In this document: positions 14,772 through 22,310 of the stretch, piece by piece
How positions within the stretch are numbered: position 1 is the first letter of the stretch
Layout of the letters: every line of letters begins with the position of its first letter
NCBI GenBank assembly: GCA_030682495.1
Contig: JAUXOC010000081.1
Location: 1 to 37,525 of the forward strand
Origin: Alphaproteobacteria bacterium
GTDB taxonomy: Bacteria; Pseudomonadota; Alphaproteobacteria; Micavibrionales; UBA2020
DNA length: 37,525 nt
Reading direction: 5' to 3'
Made by a program: the position numbers and the translations under genes
The notes under the pieces: model-generated
What the model was told of the DNA's origin: nothing
The model's database searches: none
The model's input: the letters and a program-made list of their open reading frames with translations, nothing else

Positions 14772-15887
14772 CTAAATGATGTCGGGGTTATTGACCCAGG
14801 TCTTCATGATACGCTGGACATCAAAATCCCGAATGGCGTCGAAGTTTTTGAGTGCCATCGCCAGTTCGCGCTGATCCACAATCTTGTCGCCCGTACGGAT
14901 ACCACGGCTGAGCAGGAAGATCGACGCAAATTCCGATTTCATCATGCCAATATAACGGCAGGCGACCACAAAAGGCTTGCCGCCGTCTTTTTGCACCATC
15001 TTGATAACATGATCGGGCATCAGACCCGTGCGCTCGGCGAAGAGTGCGAGGAAGAAACCCACCTGTCCACGGCGCAGTGTTTTAATCATCAAATCAGCGC
15101 TGATGTCTTTGCGTTCCTCGAACCGGCGCGCGATCAAAACCATATCCGGCGTTGCTTCGCGCATGCCTTTGGCTTCGTTGCTCAGCTCGTGGATCAGGTC
15201 TTCCAGCGACTGTTCCAGCACCTGCGGCGGGATCAGGAATTTTTCTGCGATTTCCTTGCGCAGCGCCTGAGAGACGATCATGTAAAGATCAATCGCAATG
15301 TCTGTGTCGACTTCAGGGCGACGCAGCAGCGGCGCTTGCAATTCTTCGGAACGCAATGACGCCTTGGCCAATTTGCGCATCGATGCTTTTTGCAGATGGA
15401 CGCGTTGGTTATCGACAAGATTAAGCATCGTCTGCACATCACCCGTATCAATCAAACGGTCGGAGACGAGCGGGCTGAGGGTATCGCGCTGCGCAATCAC
15501 GCGCGAATGCTCCTCGCCTTTCGATGAAATGATATAAACAAGGTCAACGTCATTGAGCACGGGGCTGTGCATCAGCACCTTGCGCGCCACGGTGATATGA
15601 TCGTTGGCGAGATAGACCATAACTTCGGGCGGGATATTTTTTTGCACCGACAGGCGTTCTGCCAGCGCTTCGCGCAGGTCAAGCTCTGCCTGACGGATAA
15701 GGTTTAGAAGAATTTCGCTGGCGAGGCTTTGCTCGGTATCGTTCAATTGGCGGTCATCAAAAAATTGTGAAACAGCTTTAGCAAGCTTTTGACGACCGGC
15801 ATCCGAAGTATCCTGCGCGCATGACAGCAGTTCTTTTGGATCCAAGATATTCACTCCCCTGAATATATCTTTAGATGGAAATTCCAT
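14772..15887 (-). CDS. DUF2336 family protein
   Basis: A 371-aa all-helical protein matching DUF2336, a family known mainly from alphaproteobacteria and made of HEAT-like helical repeats of unknown function. Typical features are the repeated D-x-x-x-x-V-R-x-x-L-A-E-like helices (for example R-E-A-L-A-E-R-L), a segment on leaving the active region P-P-E-V-M-V-Y-L-A-N-D, and L-I-D-T-G-D-V-Q-T-M-L-N-L-V-D-N. Some family members contain cyclic-nucleotide or PilZ links, but none is visible here. ATG 15887 has an AAGGA ribosome site 9 nt upstream. A GTG at 15962 would add a very basic 25-residue tail and is less likely. Confidence 0.8.
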   Translation of the reverse strand: MEFPSKDIFRGVNILDPKELLSCAQDTSDAGRQKLAKAVSQFFDDRQLNDTEQSLASEILLNLIRQAELDLREALAERLSVQKNIPPEVMVYLANDHITVARKVLMHSPVLNDVDLVYIISSKGEEHSRVIAQRDTLSPLVSDRLIDTGDVQTMLNLVDNQRVHLQKASMRKLAKASLRSEELQAPLLRRPEVDTDIAIDLYMIVSQALRKEIAEKFLIPPQVLEQSLEDLIHELSNEAKGMREATPDMVLIARRFEERKDISADLMIKTLRRGQVGFFLALFAERTGLMPDHVIKMVQKDGGKPFVVACRYIGMMKSEFASIFLLSRGIRTGDKIVDQRELAMALKNFDAIRDFDVQRIMKTWVNNPDII

Positions 15888-16129
15888 CCGTCGATTCCTT
15901 TTTGGTTTTTTGTTCTTGGCGGCGCGCGCCCTCCTCGGCGGCATGAAAAATAACTTGATCACCTATTTAAAATTTTACGCAAATTACGTTAAAGAATGAT
16001 AAATATTGGATGAAATTCGTAAAATCAATCGCTTGCAACAGGTACCAGACGTACAGACTCCAGTTCAAGAAACGGATTCCGCACTGCATCAGATTCTCAG
16101 AGGGAGATTGAAAGGCCTTTTTTGAGGCA

Positions 16130-16144
16130 TTAACACTGCGTTAA
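16130..16144 (+). promoter_or_regulatory. Perfect CtrA-type box overlapping the promoter of the gene at 16222
   Basis: TTAA (16130-16133), CACTGCG, TTAA (16141-16144): an exact TTAA-N7-TTAA. It covers the position where the -35 of the TATGAT promoter should be, which is the typical layout of CtrA-activated promoters. An identical 11-mer TTAACACTGCG recurs at 37073-37083 but there the second half-site is missing. Confidence 0.7.
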
Positions 16145-16162
16145 TAAATGTCGTGCTATGAT
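16134..16162 (+). promoter_or_regulatory. Activator-dependent promoter of the gene at 16222
   Basis: A good -10 element TATGAT (16157-16162) with no recognisable -35 at the right spacing (CACTGC at 16134-16139); the -35 slot lies within the CtrA box. Start would be near 16169, about 50 nt before the ATG. Confidence 0.55.
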
Positions 16163-16221
16163 TAAAGTCTGGAGTGCGATTTCATTCCTTTGTTTTGTGC
16201 GTAAGCGAAGGAGCTTTTTTG

Positions 16222-16485
16222 ATGGTCAACCCTGTCGGTTCAAGCGGCGGCTACCAGTCCTATGCTTATCAGCAGCAGATCAGTCCTGTGCAAGAACCAC
16301 GTGGCGGTGATAACCGCGTGGAAAAGCGCGAGGCGCCTGCGGCAGATACGCAACGTGGCGATCAACGCAGCCTCGCTTCACGAGACGAGGATACGACGAC
16401 GCGCTCCCGCGCCAATGACGATGGACAAGCGCGCGAAAACCGCGACACAGGCACACGCGGTCAAACGCTGGACGTAACCGTATAA
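16222..16485 (+). CDS. Small, highly charged, probably disordered protein
   Basis: An 87-aa product opening M-V-N-P-V-G-S-S-G-G-Y-Q-S-Y-A-Y-Q-Q-Q and then rich in Arg, Asp, Glu, Thr and Gly without hydrophobic core, so it is likely disordered in solution. No family recognised. ATG 16222 is chosen over 16174 because a GAAGGAG ribosome site lies 9 nt upstream and the promoter start near 16169 falls before it. The CtrA-type promoter suggests cell-cycle or motility-phase expression. The short N-terminal pattern looks like that of small flagella-associated or surface proteins, but I cannot assign it. A terminator lies 82 nt downstream. Confidence 0.65.
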   Translation: MVNPVGSSGGYQSYAYQQQISPVQEPRGGDNRVEKREAPAADTQRGDQRSLASRDEDTTTRSRANDDGQARENRDTGTRGQTLDVTV

Positions 16486-16567
16486 TTATTGGCACGATAT
16501 GCAGGATGCTCTGCTGACTGACTTTCTTCGGACAACTCACGTTGCTTTTCTTTTTCGCTTGACCTCG

Positions 16568-16594
16568 CCCCCGCGCCCATACGCGGGGGTTTGT
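16568..16594 (+). terminator. Rho-independent terminator after the small protein gene
   Basis: 8-bp stem CCCCCGCG (16568-16575) and CGCGGGGG (16582-16589), 6-nt loop, followed by TTTGTTTT. It separates the small gene from the formyltransferase gene. Confidence 0.85.
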
Positions 16595-16625
16595 TTTATC
16601 CGCTTCACCCTTGCCGGTTTGACGT

Positions 16626-17495
16626 ATGGATTTGCCTGAAATCCGCAAATTACGCGCGGTCATTTTATATTCCGCCGGCCATGCCGGCAGCGCAATTGTG
16701 CTGAATATCATGGACGAAGCGCCGGATATCGAGATTGTCGGCATTGTTCGCGCCCCGCCCTTGAAAACCAAAAACCTGAAAGAAGACATGCGGCGTATGG
16801 GCTGGCGGTTCAGCTGGCTTTTGCTGTGGCAGCGCGTCGTGCAGATGATAGTTTTTGCGCTGGCTATTTTTCTGCGCCCCTGGCTCTGGCGCAAGTTATT
16901 ATTGCCCGGCTGGTATCTGGCGCGGCAAAAACAAATACCGGTCAAATCCTGCCGCAACATCAATCACCCAAACATCGAAAATTTTATGCGCGCGCAGCAG
17001 CCGGACATTATTATATCCGCTTTTTTCAACCGTATTTTAAAGCAAAACATCATCGCTATCCCCCGCCTTGGCGTTTTGAACATTCACCCCGGCTGGTTGC
17101 CTGATTATAAAGGCGTCATGAATTATTTCTGGGTCTTGAAAAACAATGACGCGTCTGCCGGTGTCACCCTGCACTGGATCAACGAGGGGATTGATACCGG
17201 CGATATCATCTCCCGCCGCCGTTTTATTATCCACCCCGACACCACACAGCATCAGGTGCTGGTCAAGGCTGCGACGATTGGCGGCAGAATGGCCGTCTCT
17301 GCCGCACGCAAACTGGCGCGGGGCGAGCCCCTGCCCGCCCTTGACCAGACACAAATGGCGCATCCGCAGAGCTATTTCGGCATGCCCGCTGAACAGGATT
17401 TTGAAGCTTATTTTGCCAAACGTCGGTTCTTTCGCATCCGCGACGTGCTGGGCACCGCGCTCCGGCGGATTTGGCGCAAAAGGCCATCGGCTTGA
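16626..17495 (+). CDS. Formyltransferase-fold protein with a hydrophobic insert
   Basis: A 289-aa protein with the formyltransferase core shared by methionyl-tRNA, GAR and sugar N-formyltransferases, which use 10-formyl-tetrahydrofolate. The catalytic set is complete: Asn152 and His154 in L-G-V-L-N-I-H-P-G-W-L-P, and Asp190 in N-E-G-I-D-T-G-D-I. The C-terminal OB domain of tRNA formyltransferase is missing, which argues against Fmt and for a small-molecule or nucleotide-sugar substrate. Residues about 62-98 are strongly hydrophobic and tryptophan-rich with flanking arginines, and may attach the protein to the membrane. No sugar-biosynthesis genes are nearby. The stop overlaps the -35 of the next gene's promoter. 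Confidence 0.8.
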   Translation: MDLPEIRKLRAVILYSAGHAGSAIVLNIMDEAPDIEIVGIVRAPPLKTKNLKEDMRRMGWRFSWLLLWQRVVQMIVFALAIFLRPWLWRKLLLPGWYLARQKQIPVKSCRNINHPNIENFMRAQQPDIIISAFFNRILKQNIIAIPRLGVLNIHPGWLPDYKGVMNYFWVLKNNDASAGVTLHWINEGIDTGDIISRRRFIIHPDTTQHQVLVKAATIGGRMAVSAARKLARGEPLPALDQTQMAHPQSYFGMPAEQDFEAYFAKRRFFRIRDVLGTALRRIWRKRPSA

Positions 17496-17520
17496 CAAAT
17501 CCATTAATTTGTCATAATAT
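17492..17520 (+). promoter_or_regulatory. Strong promoter with an internal operator-like palindrome
   Basis: Exact TTGACA (17492-17497), 17-nt spacer, TAATAT (17515-17520). Inside it is a perfect inverted repeat with 8-bp arms TGACAAAT (17493-17500) and ATTTGTCA (17507-17514) around CCATTA. The palindrome fills the space from the -35 to the -10, a classic repressor position. Transcription would start near 17527, about 33 nt before the ankyrin gene. Confidence 0.75.
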
Positions 17521-17559
17521 ATTTGAGCTTTTCAGTCATCCCGCCCATCGGAGTCGTTC

Positions 17560-18168
17560 ATGAGCAAAGAGATTTTCAAACCCGCGCCTTCTGCAGGGTT
17601 CAACAGTGCCGCAGCGTCATGGGAAGATCACCGCGCCGCCTTTTTCAAGTCCCTGCAAGAAAGCGACAGAGCGACAATGCAGACCGTGCTGAAAAAATAT
17701 CCTGAGGCCGTCGATTGGCAGGACCCGAAGGGGAACACGCCGCTTCACACCGCTTTTGACAAGCGCGATCTCGATACCTTTAAGTTTCTGCTGGAAAAGG
17801 GCGCCAATCCAAACCAGCAGGCACAACTGACAGGACTGCGCAAGCTCTTCTCCGTCTTTCCCGATCCTTATATCCTCGAAAAAGCCGTCAAGACCGGAGA
17901 AAAGCCCTACATCATTCCTCTGCTACAGTACAATGCGTGGCAACACAACAGGACAAACGGAGAAAGAGCCCCCAAAGCCGTGCGCTTCGAAATCACAGAC
18001 CTTCTCAAGCGCGCAGATAAAATCCGCGAAGAATTCCTTGAACAACAGCGCGGCAACAAGCCTGCCGCCGCCCCTGCGCCACAGCCAGCTGCCACAGAAG
18101 GCGAACAACATCTTGAAGTTCTGAAACCTGCTAAAGTGCAGCGCCGTGCGCCGAACGCGCCTGCATAA
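17560..18168 (+). CDS. Ankyrin-repeat protein with disordered C-terminal tail
   Basis: A 202-aa cytoplasmic protein. A clear ankyrin pair spans about 29-90: K-S-L-Q-E-S-D-R-A-T-M-Q-T-V-L-K-K-Y, then G-N-T-P-L-H-T-A-F-D-K-R-D-L (57-70) and F-L-L-E-K-G-A-N-P-N (76-85). The C-terminal third is rich in Ala, Pro and charged residues and ends R-R-A-P-N-A-P-A. No catalytic domain. It has its own promoter with a candidate operator, so it is probably a single regulated gene. It is convergent with amn, 18 nt between the stops. It is not obviously a paralogue of the ankyrin protein at 855-1520. Confidence 0.8.
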   Translation: MSKEIFKPAPSAGFNSAAASWEDHRAAFFKSLQESDRATMQTVLKKYPEAVDWQDPKGNTPLHTAFDKRDLDTFKFLLEKGANPNQQAQLTGLRKLFSVFPDPYILEKAVKTGEKPYIIPLLQYNAWQHNRTNGERAPKAVRFEITDLLKRADKIREEFLEQQRGNKPAAAPAPQPAATEGEQHLEVLKPAKVQRRAPNAPA

Positions 18169-18186
18169 AAACAGTGATTTTAAAAT

Positions 18187-19719
18187 TTACTGAAACGCCA
18201 CCTCGGTAAAGCTGCGCAGTTTGCGGCTGTGCAGCCGTCCGGCGCCCATGGCGCGGATCTTTTCCATTGTGGCGATACCGATTTTCAAGTGCTGGTCAAC
18301 GCGTTCGCGGTAGAACCTGTCGGCCATACCGGGCAGTTTCAGCTGGCCGTGCAGCGGCTTGTCGGAAACGCACAGCAGCGTACCATAGGGCACACGGAAG
18401 CGGAACCCGTTGGTGGCGATGGTTGCGGATTCCATGTCGAGCGCGACGGCGCGGCACTGGCTCAGGCGCAGTACAGGCACGCTCTGTTCCCACAACTCCC
18501 AGTTACGGTCGCTGACGGTGGCGACGGTGCCGGTACGCATGATCTTTTTCAGGTCGTAGTCTTTGAGGCCGGAGACTTCGGAGACAGATCTCTCAAGCGC
18601 GACCTGCACTTCTGATAGCGCCGGGATCGGCACCCAGAGCGGCACGGCGTCATCCAGCACCTTGTCATCGCGCATATAGGCATGCGCCAGAACATAGTCT
18701 CCCATTTTTTGCGAATTACGCAGCCCCGCACAGTGGCCGAGCATCAACCATGTGTGCGAACGCAGCACCGCAACGTGGTCGGTGATGGTCTTGGCATTCG
18801 ACGGCCCGACGCCGATATTGATAAGAGTAATACCCGTCCCATCGGCGCGTTTCAGGTGATAGGCCGGCATCTGCGGCAGGCGCGGCGGTTTCTGCCCTGT
18901 GCCCACGGGCACTTCGGGCAGGTTGGCGTTATGGGTGACGACGTTGCCCGGCTCGACGAAGGCGACGTATTCAAGGCGTTTTTCATCCACCACCTCGCCT
19001 TCCTGCGCACGCGTCATCATGACGTGGGCGTCGCGCATGAATTCATCGACATAAAATTGATAGTTGGTGAACAAGACGAATTTCTGAAAGTGTTCTGCCG
19101 ACGTACCGGTATAATGTTTCAGGCGCTGCAAACTCAGGTCGACGCGCGGCGCGGTAAAGAGCGCCAGCGGCGCGGCATCGCCTTCTTTCACCACATGCCT
19201 GCCATCGGGAATAGTATCGTCCATATTGGCAAGATCGGGCTGGTCGAAAACCTGCGGCAGACGCGCGATTTGCTCAACCGTCAAATCGGCTTCGAGATGG
19301 AATTGATCCCCCAGCGCGAAGTGCAGCGGGATCGGCGTTTCACTGACGCCGACTTCCAGCTCTGCCTCGGGGTGGTTTTTGAGCAGGAGTGTAAACTGGT
19401 CGAGGTAATAATTCTGATACAGGTCCGGACGCGTCAACGTTGTGCGGTACGTACCGGGGCGCGACAGAAAACCGTACGACAGGCGATTGTCCACGCTCGG
19501 CCCGCGCGCTGTGGTGAGTTCGATATAAGGGTAATGCGCGCGCACGCGCTCTTCCTCACCGGTACCTTTGGAAAACTGCTCGAAGGTATGGCGCAGATAG
19601 GCGACGTTATGATTGTAAATTTCCCGCACCCAGTTCAGTGCCTTGCCGGCGTCGTTAAAACTGCGCGTGGTCATCAGACCATCGCGGATGGGAGAAGGCG
19701 ATTTGTTTCCGATCAACAC
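18187..19719 (-). CDS. amn: AMP nucleosidase
   Basis: A 510-aa protein that hydrolyses AMP to adenine and ribose 5-phosphate, thereby controlling adenylate levels in the cytoplasm. The N-terminal AMP nucleosidase domain carries Y-P-Y-I-E-L-T-T-A-R-G-P (about 64-75) and F-L-S-R-P-G-T-Y-R-T-T-L-T-R-P. The C-terminal half has the nucleoside-phosphorylase fold with G-I-T-L-I-N-I-G-V-G-P-S-N-A-K-T and the late A-L-D-M-E-S-A-T-I-A-T-N-G motif, whose Glu and Asp act on the glycosidic bond. Length fits the family (E. coli 484 aa). The start is GTG at 19719 with AGAGGT upstream. It is the last gene of the leftward dapF operon, 33 nt after ftsY. Confidence 0.95.
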   Translation of the reverse strand: MLIGNKSPSPIRDGLMTTRSFNDAGKALNWVREIYNHNVAYLRHTFEQFSKGTGEEERVRAHYPYIELTTARGPSVDNRLSYGFLSRPGTYRTTLTRPDLYQNYYLDQFTLLLKNHPEAELEVGVSETPIPLHFALGDQFHLEADLTVEQIARLPQVFDQPDLANMDDTIPDGRHVVKEGDAAPLALFTAPRVDLSLQRLKHYTGTSAEHFQKFVLFTNYQFYVDEFMRDAHVMMTRAQEGEVVDEKRLEYVAFVEPGNVVTHNANLPEVPVGTGQKPPRLPQMPAYHLKRADGTGITLINIGVGPSNAKTITDHVAVLRSHTWLMLGHCAGLRNSQKMGDYVLAHAYMRDDKVLDDAVPLWVPIPALSEVQVALERSVSEVSGLKDYDLKKIMRTGTVATVSDRNWELWEQSVPVLRLSQCRAVALDMESATIATNGFRFRVPYGTLLCVSDKPLHGQLKLPGMADRFYRERVDQHLKIGIATMEKIRAMGAGRLHSRKLRSFTEVAFQ

Positions 19720-19752
19720 GAGACAGTACCTCTTTCGTTGAGGGCGCGCCGC

Positions 19753-20895
19753 CTAAACAGGATCATCCGAAGCGGATGCAGCGGCGTCGAGCCCGACAAT
19801 GGCGCGGGCATAATCGACCGCGGCGAAAGGCCGCAAATCATCAATGCCCTCCCCTATACCTATAGCATGAACCGGCATCTGAAATCTCTCGGCAAGTGAA
19901 ACCAGCACCCCGCCCTTGGCCGTGCCGTCCAGCTTGGTGACAATCAGGCCGGTTATGTCAACCATCTCCTTGAACAGCTCCAGCTGGCTATGCGCGTTCT
20001 GGCCGACGGTAGCATCCAGCACCAACAAGATCGCATGCGGCGCTGCGGCATTTTTTTTGCGGATGACGCGGACGATCTTTGACAGCTCTTCCATCAGGTT
20101 TTGCTTGTTTTGCAAACGTCCGGCGGTGTCGATCATCAGCACATCAGCGCCTTCCGCCTCTGCACGGTCGAGCGCTTCATAGGCAAGCGCGGCGGCATCC
20201 GCCCCCTCGTCTTTCGTGACCACAGGGCAGCCGATACGGTCGCCCCAGACTTTGAGCTGCGCCACGGCGGCAGCGCGGAACGTATCGCCCGCGGCGAGCA
20301 TAACCTTTTTCCCCTCGCGCGTGAATTGCTGGCCGAGTTTGCCGATGGTGGTCGTCTTGCCCGTGCCGTTGACGCCGACCATTAAAATCACAAACGGCTT
20401 TGCATCCAACGTAAACAGCGGCTTTTCCACCGGTGCCAGAATTTTGCCGATTTCATCGGCCAGCGCGGCGCGGATTTCATCGCCGGAGATTTCTTTGTCG
20501 AAACGGTTTTTACCGACCGCCGCAGCCAGTTTCGCCGCGGTTGCAGGGCCAAGATCTGCCGTGATCAAAAGCTCTTCCAGTTCATCCAGTGCAGCCTGAT
20601 CCAGCTTGCGCTTGGTAAAAATGCCCGTGATACCGTCCGAAATCTTGTTCGACGACAGGCTCAGACCGGATTTCAACCGCGCAAACCAACCCTGTTTGCT
20701 TTCGCTTTGCGCGGCGGCTTCTTTGGGCGGGGCTTCTTGTACCGTTTCTTGCGGCGGTTCTACAGCGGCAAGCTCTGCCGGCGCTTCAACAATTTCGGCA
20801 ATAGAACCCTCCGCGGCAGTTTCCACCACCTGCACGCTTTCTTCGGCTTTATCTGCCTGCTCTTCTTTTTTCTTTTTATTAAAAAACCAGATCAT
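19753..20895 (-). CDS. ftsY: Signal recognition particle receptor FtsY
   Basis: A 380-aa SRP receptor that docks ribosome-SRP complexes at the inner membrane. An acidic, Ala/Glu-rich N-terminal A domain covers about 11-66 after a short hydrophobic and basic start (M-I-W-F-F-N-K-K-K-K). The NG domain follows with the helical N part from about 90 and the G1 loop G-V-N-G-T-G-K-T at 174-181. D-T-F-R-A-A-A-V-A-Q-L, D-T-A-G-R-L and the T-K-L-D-G guanine-specificity motif complete the SRP-GTPase set. It lies between mtaB (46 nt upstream) and amn, in the dapF-mtaB-ftsY arrangement typical of alphaproteobacteria. Confidence 0.98.
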   Translation of the reverse strand: MIWFFNKKKKEEQADKAEESVQVVETAAEGSIAEIVEAPAELAAVEPPQETVQEAPPKEAAAQSESKQGWFARLKSGLSLSSNKISDGITGIFTKRKLDQAALDELEELLITADLGPATAAKLAAAVGKNRFDKEISGDEIRAALADEIGKILAPVEKPLFTLDAKPFVILMVGVNGTGKTTTIGKLGQQFTREGKKVMLAAGDTFRAAAVAQLKVWGDRIGCPVVTKDEGADAAALAYEALDRAEAEGADVLMIDTAGRLQNKQNLMEELSKIVRVIRKKNAAAPHAILLVLDATVGQNAHSQLELFKEMVDITGLIVTKLDGTAKGGVLVSLAERFQMPVHAIGIGEGIDDLRPFAAVDYARAIVGLDAAASASDDPV

Positions 20896-20941
20896 TCTTC
20901 TCTACCTTGTCATGCCTGTCCTGCGCGGAGATACGCGCATT

Positions 20942-22279
20942 TTACAGGATACGGCCTTTCAAAACGCCGTCTTCCGCTTTCTCGGCGACAAAACGCAGCA
21001 GCGCTCCGGCGGGCACGTCATTATCAAGCGCCACTTCACTGAAATAGGGCGTACGGCCGCGGTTGTTTTTTTCAGCCAGCACCATCATTTCACGTCCGAC
21101 CAGTCCGGCCGCATGTTTTTCGACCTGCTGCACGCCAAGATCGCGCAGACGCTTCGCGCGTTCTTTACGTAGCCCCCCATCGACCTGCGGCATACGCGCG
21201 GCCGGTGTGCCGGGGCGCGGCGAATAAGGGAAGACGTGCAGGAAGGTCAGATCACATTCACGAACAGCGTCAAACGTATTTTCAAACATCTCGTCCGTTT
21301 CCGTCGGAAAACCCGCGATGATATCTGCCCCGAAAACAATATCGGGGCGCAAACGGCGCGCTTTATCGCAGACCTTAAACAAATCATCGCGCAGATGGCG
21401 ACGCTTCATGCGCTTGAGGATCATATCATCACCTGCCTGCATCGACAGGTGCAGGTGCGGCATGAATCTTTCTTCCTCGCCGATCAGTTTCCACAGGTCA
21501 TCGTCTATTTCGACAGGATCGAGCGACGACAGGCGCAAACGTTTCAAATCAGGCACCAGCGCCAGAACGCGGCGGATCATCTGGCCGAGCCGCGGCTGCC
21601 CCGGCAGATCAGGGCCGTACGAAGTAATATCCACGCCGGTCAGCACGACTTCGTGATAACCATGTTCGACCAGCTTGCGTAGCTGATCGACAATTTCACC
21701 CATGGGCACAGAGCGTGAATTGCCGCGCCCATACGGAATGATGCAAAACGTGCAGCGGTGGTCACAGCCGTTTTGCACCTGCACAAAAGCGCGCGCATGC
21801 GATTCAAACCCCGAAATCAGATGCCCCGCGGTTTCCTTGACCGACATAATATCATTGACGATCACGCGTTCGGTCGAGGGCGAAAGCCAGCTTTCTTCTT
21901 TCAGCTTCAGGTCATTGCCCATGACCTGCGTGACTTCGGGCATGTCGGCAAAGCTTTTGGGGTTCACTTGCGCGGCGCAGCCGGTCACAATAATCTTCGC
22001 ATCCGGATTTTCGCGGCGCGCACGGCGAATGGCCTGACGCGCCTGACGTTCTGCCTCGGATGTCACGGCGCAGGTATTGATGATGATGGCATCTGTCAGC
22101 CCCGCCTTGGCGGCATGTGCCTTCATCACTTCGGATTCATAAATATTCAGGCGGCAGCCAAATGTCACCACACGCGGACCGTCCTTGCCCTGCTGCGCCA
22201 GCTGGGTATCTGCATCGGGCAGTTCGATCGCTTCCTCGTGATGCTCCGCTTTACGGGTAATGATTTTCAGCTCGTCCAT
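20942..22279 (-). CDS. mtaB: tRNA (t6A37) methylthiotransferase MtaB
   Basis: A 445-aa radical SAM enzyme that adds a methylthio group to t6A at position 37 of tRNAs reading ANN codons. The N-terminal MTTase domain has its cluster-binding cysteines at Cys42 (T-F-G-C-R-L-N), Cys70 (N-T-C-A-V-T) and Cys101 (V-T-G-C-A-A-Q). The radical SAM cluster C-x3-C-x2-C is at Cys172, Cys176 and Cys179 in N-G-C-D-H-R-C-T-F-C. The G-C-R-L-N and N-T-C-A-V-T forms mark MtaB rather than MiaB or RimO. A C-terminal TRAM-like region ends the protein. It is preceded by the EamA gene (31 nt) and followed by ftsY. Confidence 0.96.
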   Translation of the reverse strand: MDELKIITRKAEHHEEAIELPDADTQLAQQGKDGPRVVTFGCRLNIYESEVMKAHAAKAGLTDAIIINTCAVTSEAERQARQAIRRARRENPDAKIIVTGCAAQVNPKSFADMPEVTQVMGNDLKLKEESWLSPSTERVIVNDIMSVKETAGHLISGFESHARAFVQVQNGCDHRCTFCIIPYGRGNSRSVPMGEIVDQLRKLVEHGYHEVVLTGVDITSYGPDLPGQPRLGQMIRRVLALVPDLKRLRLSSLDPVEIDDDLWKLIGEEERFMPHLHLSMQAGDDMILKRMKRRHLRDDLFKVCDKARRLRPDIVFGADIIAGFPTETDEMFENTFDAVRECDLTFLHVFPYSPRPGTPAARMPQVDGGLRKERAKRLRDLGVQQVEKHAAGLVGREMMVLAEKNNRGRTPYFSEVALDNDVPAGALLRFVAEKAEDGVLKGRIL

Positions 22280-22310
22280 TTTTAATGCTTCATGCCGCTT
22301 TGGCGGCTGT

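Larger units (their letters stand above)
15888..16221. other. Divergent intergenic region between the DUF2336 gene and a small gene
   Basis: A 334-nt AT-rich stretch with no gene. It contains the CtrA box at 16130-16144 and the promoter at 16134-16162, both serving the rightward gene. No equally clear promoter for the leftward DUF2336 gene was found. A GAAGGAG ribosome site closes the region at 16206-16212. Confidence 0.5.

Noticed and set aside
18682-19899. A 405-codon open frame on the plus strand opposite amn and ftsY
   Set aside because: It is the complement of the well-supported amn gene, spans the amn/ftsY junction, and has no ribosome site or recognisable family.
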